NCBI GenBank assembly: GCA_036399715.1
Contig: DASWMO010000028.1
Location: 1 to 29,956, forward strand
Source: DASVSE01 sp036399715
GTDB lineage: Bacteria; Bacteroidota; Rhodothermia; Rhodothermales; Rubricoccaceae
DNA length: 29,956 nucleotides
Direction of reading: 5' to 3'
Part shown: positions 25,758-29,956 of the stretch, in pieces
How positions within the stretch are numbered: position 1 is the stretch's first letter
Layout: each line of letters opens with the position of its first letter
The notes under the pieces: generated by a model
What the model was told of the DNA's origin: nothing
The model's database searches: none
Seen by the model: the letters and a program-made list of their open reading frames with translations, nothing else
Made by a program: the position numbers and the translations under genes

Positions 25758-26204
25758 TCAGGGGCGGCGCATGCGGGAGAACGGGTAGCCGTTGCAGCCC
25801 GTCCGCGGCGTCGCCCGGTCGGCCGCGGGCGTCGCCTCGGCGGCGTCGCGGGTGGGCGCGTCGTAGGCGGTGAGGCAGAAGGCCCACGTGTACGGGGCCA
25901 TGCCGTCGAGGCGAACCCAGTCGATGCGGGTCCAGAGGCCGGGCGCGTGCGTGTTGGCGGTGTCGTTGCGGGCGATGAGCGTCTGCGCGTCCCAGCGGAC
26001 GATGTGGAAGCGGCCGTGCGGGAGCTGCGTCCACGTCTCGGGCGTGATCGCGAAGGCGTTGCCGTAGTCGTCCACGAACGCCCCGAGGAGGTCGGGCGGC
26101 ATCGGGTGAATCCGAACCGGGGCGGGGGAGAGGGCGGCGCGGGGGGCGCAGCCCGGGAGGGCGCAGGCCGCGAGGAGGGCGACGGCGGCGAGGCGGAGCG
26201 GCAT
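25758..26204 (-). CDS. conserved unknown lipoprotein
   Basis: The protein has 148 residues from ATG 26204. This start gives a lipoprotein signal MPLRLAAVALLAACALPGC; the upstream ATG 26237 would add Arg/Pro residues before it. The mature part contains the stretches LLGAFVDDYGNAFAITPETW, HIVRWDAQTLIARND, WTRIDWVRLDGMAPYTWAFC and TGCNGYPFSRMRR. I recall similar short lipoproteins in Rhodothermales and related Bacteroidota genomes, but I know of no function. The two Cys residues near the end (in WAFC and TGCNG) could form a disulfide in the periplasm. The stop lies 4 bases from the stop of the propeller gene. Confidence 0.75.
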   Translation of the reverse strand: MPLRLAAVALLAACALPGCAPRAALSPAPVRIHPMPPDLLGAFVDDYGNAFAITPETWTQLPHGRFHIVRWDAQTLIARNDTANTHAPGLWTRIDWVRLDGMAPYTWAFCLTAYDAPTRDAAEATPAADRATPRTGCNGYPFSRMRRP

Positions 26205-26273
26205 CGGGCGGGGGCGGGAGAGGCCGCAGGTTCGCACCGACGGGCCGTCTGCGAAGGCGGCGCGCGGGCGCGA

Positions 26274-26280
26274 TATCTTG
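26274..26280 (+). promoter_or_regulatory. putative -7 element (TATCTTG) of the glucan phosphorylase gene
   Basis: TATCTTG, followed by GCCGTCC, ends 32 bases before the ATG of the alpha-glucan phosphorylase gene. The same element lies before tRNA-Leu. It stands out as an AT-rich island in a GC-rich gap. No clear upstream -33 TTG is visible. Confidence 0.5.
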
Positions 26281-26312
26281 GCCGTCCGTGAAAGCGCTTA
26301 ACCCGCCCCGAT

Positions 26313-27944
26313 ATGTCTGAATCGACCCTCGCCTGTCCCCGCATCGCCTACTTCTCGATGGAGTTCGGGCTCGACGACTCGCTCAAGCTCTACGCCGGCG
26401 GCCTCGGCATCCTTGCCGGGGACCACCTCAAAGGGGCCCACGACCTCGGCCTGCCGCTCGTCGGCATCGGCATTCTGTGGCGGCAGGGCTACGTCCGCCA
26501 GACCATCGACCCCGACGGGCAGCCGGCCGACACGTACCGCTCGCACGCGTACCCCGCCGACGTCGTCGTCGACACCGGCGTCGAGGTGACGGTCCCGATC
26601 CAGGGCGACGACGTGCGCGTGAAGGTGTGGAAGGTCGAGGCGTTCGGGAACGCGCCGCTCTACCTGCTCGACACCGACCTTCCGGGCAATGCGCACCGCG
26701 AGACGACGTGGCAGCTCTACGGCGGTGCGCCCGAGGTCCGCGTCGCGCAGGAGGTCGTGCTCGGCATCGGCGGCGTGCGCGCCCTCCGCGCACTCGGCAT
26801 CCCGGCCGACGTGTACCACTTCAACGAGGGCCACGCGCTCCTCGCGGCCGTCGAACTCGTCCGCGAGAAGACCGCCGACGGATCGAGCATCGAGGCTGCG
26901 ATGGCCGCGACGCGCGAGGAGGTCGTCTTCACGACGCACACGCCGATCCCGGCCGGCAACGAGACGCACCCCATCGACCGCCTGACATACGTCGGGGCCG
27001 ACCTCGGGCTGGGCGCGGAGTGGCTCGAAAGCCTCGGCGGGAGCCCGTTCAACATGACCGTCGGCGCACTGCGCATCAGCCGGTCGGCCAACGCCGTCGC
27101 GCAGCTCCACGGCGAGACGGCCCGCGACATGTGGAAGGGCATCGACGGCGCGCCCCACATCGGCGCGATCACCAACGGCATCCACGTCCCGACGTGGGTC
27201 GACCCGGCGATCCTGGACGCCGCGGAGTCCGGGACCGACGAAGCGCTGTGGGAGGCGCACCAGGCCAACAAGCGCGCGCTCATCGCCCACGTTGAGGCCG
27301 CGACGGGGACGCGGCTCGCCGAGGACCGCCTGCTCGTCGGCTTCGGCCGCCGGGCGGTCGGCTACAAGCGGCCAGGCCTGATCTTCGAGGACGACGCGAC
27401 GGTCGGGCCACTGCTCCGCGAGGGGCGGCTGCAACTCGTCTTCTCGGGCAAGAGCCACCCGCTCGACGCCGAGGGCCGGGCCATCGTCGCCGGGCTCGTC
27501 GAGAAGGCGCAGGACTTCGGCAACGCCGTCGCATTCGTGCCGGACTACTCGATGGCGACCGGGGCCGCGATGACGCGCGGGGCGGACGTGTGGCTGAACA
27601 ACCCGCGCCGCCCGAAGGAGGCCTCGGGCACGAGCGGCATGAAGGCGGCTATGAACGGCGTCCTCAACGCGTCCGTGCTGGACGGCTGGTGGCCCGAGGC
27701 GTGCCAGGACGGCGTCAACGGCTGGGACATCGGCGGCGGCTTCGAGACGGAGGACGAGGCAGCGCACGACGCGCACGACCGGACGGCCCTCGTCGAGGTG
27801 ATCGCCCGGAAGGTGCTTCCGCTCTACGAGACCGACCGCGCGGGCTGGATCCGCATGATGCGCGCCTCCGTCGCGACGACGCGGGACGCGTTCTCGGTCG
27901 AGCGGATGCTCCGGCAGTACGTCGAGACGCTGTACCGGGGGTAA
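26313..27944 (+). CDS. glgP: alpha-glucan (glycogen) phosphorylase, short form
   Basis: The protein has 543 residues from ATG 26313. It is a GT35 phosphorylase that releases glucose-1-phosphate from alpha-1,4-glucans. The opening IAYFSMEFGLDDSLKLYAGGLGILAGDHLK is diagnostic. VYHFNEGHALL, TTHTPIPAGNE, TNGIHVPTW and VGFGRRAVGYKRPGL follow. The PLP lysine is K444 in SGTSGMKAAMNGVLN. At 543 residues it belongs to the short alpha-glucan phosphorylase group of bacteria and archaea, which lacks the N-terminal regulatory region of the muscle or E. coli enzymes (about 800 residues). It is likely constitutively active in storage-glucan breakdown. No other glycogen genes are in the window. Confidence 0.95.
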   Translation: MSESTLACPRIAYFSMEFGLDDSLKLYAGGLGILAGDHLKGAHDLGLPLVGIGILWRQGYVRQTIDPDGQPADTYRSHAYPADVVVDTGVEVTVPIQGDDVRVKVWKVEAFGNAPLYLLDTDLPGNAHRETTWQLYGGAPEVRVAQEVVLGIGGVRALRALGIPADVYHFNEGHALLAAVELVREKTADGSSIEAAMAATREEVVFTTHTPIPAGNETHPIDRLTYVGADLGLGAEWLESLGGSPFNMTVGALRISRSANAVAQLHGETARDMWKGIDGAPHIGAITNGIHVPTWVDPAILDAAESGTDEALWEAHQANKRALIAHVEAATGTRLAEDRLLVGFGRRAVGYKRPGLIFEDDATVGPLLREGRLQLVFSGKSHPLDAEGRAIVAGLVEKAQDFGNAVAFVPDYSMATGAAMTRGADVWLNNPRRPKEASGTSGMKAAMNGVLNASVLDGWWPEACQDGVNGWDIGGGFETEDEAAHDAHDRTALVEVIARKVLPLYETDRAGWIRMMRASVATTRDAFSVERMLRQYVETLYRG

Positions 27945-28003
27945 GGCGGGCGGGGCGGAACCGGACCGGGTCCGGGCGTCGTCTGCGGCTTTTCCGCTGC
28001 CCC

Positions 28004-28393
28004 ATGCCGCCCGACTCCGCCCAGCGCCTCGCCGACCTCGCCGTCGTCGCCCTCGTCGTCGGCGAGGGGACCGACGCGGACCTCGATCCGCGCGAGTCCC
28101 GGGCCGTCGTTGAGCGCCTCTGCGCGTCGGCCGAGGCGCTGACGGGCGAGCCCGTCAGGACGGTCGCCGTGATGGACCAGGTGCAGGCGGCCGTCGAGCG
28201 CTACGGGCGCCTGACGGTCCCCGAGTTCGAGGCGCTCGTCACCCGGACGGGCGAGGCCCTCGGCGACGCGGCGCGCGTGGCCGCGTTCTCGGTCCTCGTC
28301 GCCGTCGCCGAGGCGGACGGGGCCGTGACGACGATGGAGCGGACGCTGCTGCGGCACATCGCCGGGGCGTGGAACGTGACGACGCTGGAATAG
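28004..28393 (+). CDS. TerB-like helical protein
   Basis: The protein has 129 residues from ATG 28004. The same frame is open back to 27590, but that part overlaps glgP. The protein is all-helical, with a C-terminal segment VLVAVAEADGAVTTMERTLLRHIAGAW that matches the TerB/tellurite-resistance fold pattern of an acidic AEADG turn followed by an E-x-x-L-L helix. TerB-like proteins often bind calcium or act at the membrane in stress responses, but many small versions have no known role. There is no signal peptide or membrane segment. It lies 59 bases after glgP in the same direction. Confidence 0.65.
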   Translation: MPPDSAQRLADLAVVALVVGEGTDADLDPRESRAVVERLCASAEALTGEPVRTVAVMDQVQAAVERYGRLTVPEFEALVTRTGEALGDAARVAAFSVLVAVAEADGAVTTMERTLLRHIAGAWNVTTLE

Positions 28394-28478
28394 GAGCTAG
28401 CCCTGACTGCGCCGGGAGGAACGCGCGCGGGCTGGCGCGGCGTTTGCACAGCCCTTCGGCACTCTCTCCCTCCTCGCC

Positions 28479-29282
28479 ATGACCGCCTTCGTCTCTCTCC
28501 GGCGCGCCCGCCTCGCGCTCGCCCTCTCGCTGTTCACGCTGGCCGGTTGCGCGACCCTCGGCGGCCAGAACTACTACACCGTCGAGCAGGAGTGGCAGCT
28601 CGGCCAGCAGATCGAGGCCCAGCTCCGGACCGAGCTGCCGCTCACGAACGACGCCACGCTGACGCGCTATGTCTCGGATCTTGGACAGCGGATCGTCTCG
28701 CAGACCGGCGCCCGCAACCTGCCGTGGCGCTTCTACGTTGTCCGCGACCCGTCGATCAACGCGTTCAACGTGCCCGGCGGGCTCGTGTACGTCCACACGG
28801 GCCTGATCGCGCAGGCCAACAGCGCTTCTGAGCTTGCCGGCGCGATGGCGCACGAGATCGGCCACGGGACGGCGCGCCACGGGACGGCGCGCCTCTCGAA
28901 GGCCAACGAACTGAACACGGTAGCCGGGGCGGTCCTCGGGCAGAGCCCCAACGCCGCCGCCGCCATTGCGGCGCAGATCGCCGCCCAGGGCGCCTTCGCG
29001 CGCTTCTCGCGGGCGGACGAGCGCGAGGCGGACCGCCTTGGGGTGACATACATGGCCGCAGCGGGCTACAACCCGGACGGTCTGGCGAGCCTCTTGGAGC
29101 AGCTTGCCCGCGAGGAGGGCAGCGGTGGTGGCGCCGCCGGGGCGTTCTTCCGCTCGCACCCGCTCTCGTCCGAGCGCGTCCAGAACGTCCGCGCGCTCGC
29201 CCGAGGCGTCAACCGCGCCGGCCTCCGGACCGACGACGCCGGCTTCGCCGCCGCGCGCCGCCGTGCCCAGAGCCTCGGCTGA
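28479..29282 (+). CDS. M48 family metalloprotease lipoprotein
   Basis: The protein has 267 residues from ATG 28479. A lipoprotein signal ends LAGC, with the lipidated Cys at C24. The zinc site is HEIGH at 125-129 (H125, E126, H129) within MAHEIGHGTARH. The third ligand is E183 in ADEREADRLGVTYM. NAFNVPGGLVYVHTGLI before the zinc motif is typical of the BepA/LoiP branch of M48, periplasmic proteases that assist or degrade outer-membrane proteins. It lacks the TPR region of BepA, so it is closer to LoiP (YggG) in size. It is expected on the periplasmic side of a membrane. Short gaps to both neighbours and the common direction allow co-transcription. Confidence 0.93.
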   Translation: MTAFVSLRRARLALALSLFTLAGCATLGGQNYYTVEQEWQLGQQIEAQLRTELPLTNDATLTRYVSDLGQRIVSQTGARNLPWRFYVVRDPSINAFNVPGGLVYVHTGLIAQANSASELAGAMAHEIGHGTARHGTARLSKANELNTVAGAVLGQSPNAAAAIAAQIAAQGAFARFSRADEREADRLGVTYMAAAGYNPDGLASLLEQLAREEGSGGGAAGAFFRSHPLSSERVQNVRALARGVNRAGLRTDDAGFAAARRRAQSLG

Positions 29283-29310
29283 GAGACGCGCAGGAGGCCC
29301 GCTCGGGACA

Positions 29311-29329
29311 TCCGCCCTGCCTGGGCGGA
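29311..29329 (+). repeat. inverted repeat before queA
   Basis: TCCGCCC-tgcct-GGGCGGA is a perfect 7-bp inverted repeat 28 bases after the M48 stop and directly before the GATCTTG element of queA. No T-run follows. It could be a weak terminator of the upstream gene or a protein-binding site at the queA promoter. Confidence 0.45.
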
Positions 29330-29331
29330 CC

Positions 29332-29338
29332 GATCTTG
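29332..29338 (+). promoter_or_regulatory. putative -7 element (GATCTTG) of queA
   Basis: GATCTTG followed by ACCGGGCC ends 23 bases before the queA ATG. It differs by one base from the TATCTTG motif found upstream of tRNA-Leu and glgP, and it shares the CCGG-like bases that follow. Confidence 0.4.
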
Positions 29339-29361
29339 ACCGGGCCTTCTGCCGCCTCGCC

Positions 29362-29956
29362 ATGACCGACTTCGACCTCGACGCCTACGACTTCTCGCTC
29401 CCAGCCGATCTTATCGCTCAGCGCCCGCCCGAGCGCCGCGACGGCGCTCGGATGCTGGTCCTCGACCGCGCGACGGGCCGCATCGAGGACCGCCACTTTG
29501 CCGACCTGCCCGAACTCGTCCGACCTCACGACCTCGTCGTGACCAACGACACACGCGTCGTGCCGGCGCGGCTCGTCGGAGCGCGGGCGGGGGGCGGGAA
29601 GGCCGAGCTGTTCCTCGTCCGACGCGTCGGGCCGGGCGTGTGGGACTGCCTCGCCAGGCCAGGCCGCAAGCTCCGCGCGGGGGCGCGCGTCGCGCTCGAT
29701 GGTGGCCTCGCGGCCGAGATCGACCACGTCGACGAGGCGACGGGCCACCGGCGCGTCCGCTTCACACTCGGAGGCGCGCCGTTCGCGAGCGACGCCGACG
29801 AGACGGCCGCGCTGGACGCGGCCGGCCAGATGCCACTGCCGCACTATGTCGCCCGCGACCGGCCGGACGACGCCGACCGCGAGCGCTACCAGACGGTTTT
29901 CGCGCGTGAGCGAGGCGCCGTCGCCGCGCCGACGGCGGGCCTGCACTTCACGCCCG
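29362..29956 (+). CDS. queA: tRNA preQ1(34) S-adenosylmethionine ribosyltransferase-isomerase (partial)
   Basis: The gene starts at ATG 29362 and runs off the window, leaving about 198 residues of an expected 340-360. It transfers and isomerises the ribosyl group of S-adenosylmethionine onto preQ1 at position 34 of tRNA, giving epoxyqueuosine. The opening DFDLDAYDFSLPADLIAQRP, then LVVTNDTRVVPARL and WDCLARPGRKLRAGA, are clear QueA signatures. The last visible residues (ERGAVAAPTAGLHFTP) are the conserved AAPTAGLHFT core. It is 79 bases after the M48 gene, with its own promoter-like motif. Other queuosine genes are not in the window. Confidence 0.96.
   Translation, partial: MTDFDLDAYDFSLPADLIAQRPPERRDGARMLVLDRATGRIEDRHFADLPELVRPHDLVVTNDTRVVPARLVGARAGGGKAELFLVRRVGPGVWDCLARPGRKLRAGARVALDGGLAAEIDHVDEATGHRRVRFTLGGAPFASDADETAALDAAGQMPLPHYVARDRPDDADRERYQTVFARERGAVAAPTAGLHFTP

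Noticed and set aside
27950..27985. CCGGAC-CGG-GTCCGG hairpin after glgP as a terminator
   Set aside because: The stem is only 6 bp, with no T-run. A T-rich GGCTTTTCC follows about 20 bases later, too far to count.

Overview
The window is about 30 kb of very GC-rich DNA (roughly 70% or more, with C or G at most third codon positions). It most likely comes from a chromosome of the Rhodothermota/Rhodothermales (Rubricoccus/Rubrivirga-like), a lineage close to Bacteroidota. The main clues are: a secreted propeller protein with a type IX secretion (T9SS)-style C-terminal domain; an S46 dipeptidyl-peptidase lipoprotein; many lipobox signal peptides; start codons preceded by C-rich leaders with no Shine-Dalgarno sequence; and a repeated TATCTTG-type motif upstream of genes that recalls the Bacteroidota -7 element. 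The placement is inferred from these features and was not computed. The window looks like ordinary chromosome: no transposase, integrase, phage or CRISPR genes are visible.

Layout. 1-1254: the end of an unknown gene and a membrane J-domain protein. 1264-5766: a HEAT-repeat/cyclophilin lipoprotein (-), tRNA-Leu(UAG) (-) and an S46 peptidase lipoprotein (+), closed by a strong bidirectional terminator. 5888-7749 (-): a DprA-like protein translationally coupled to an alkaline-phosphatase-superfamily metalloenzyme. 7921-12588 (+): a 1555-residue hybrid histidine kinase, followed by a patatin-like phospholipase at 12656-13966. 13911-19700 (-): an operon-like run speA - aguB - aguA - threonine aldolase - small membrane protein. 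19845-20258 (-): an LCCL-domain lipoprotein. 20452-21534 (+): a deoxyhypusine-synthase-family protein. 21653-22342 (-): an unknown helical protein, preceded by a 21-bp tandem-repeat array at 22431-22619. 22790-25753 (+): a large beta-propeller secreted protein made of near-identical blades. 25758-26204 (-): an unknown lipoprotein. 26313-29956 (+): alpha-glucan phosphorylase, a TerB-like protein, an M48 metalloprotease lipoprotein and the start of queA.

The clearest functional unit is polyamine synthesis. SpeA decarboxylates arginine to agmatine, AguA makes N-carbamoylputrescine, and AguB releases putrescine. A divergently transcribed deoxyhypusine-synthase homologue sits next to this run. No S-adenosylmethionine decarboxylase or spermidine synthase is visible. 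The DHS homologue is therefore a plausible NAD-dependent aminobutyl-transfer enzyme that makes a triamine such as homospermidine.

The least explained structure is the 21-bp repeat array: nine units in exact register, with codon usage unlike the neighbouring genes.
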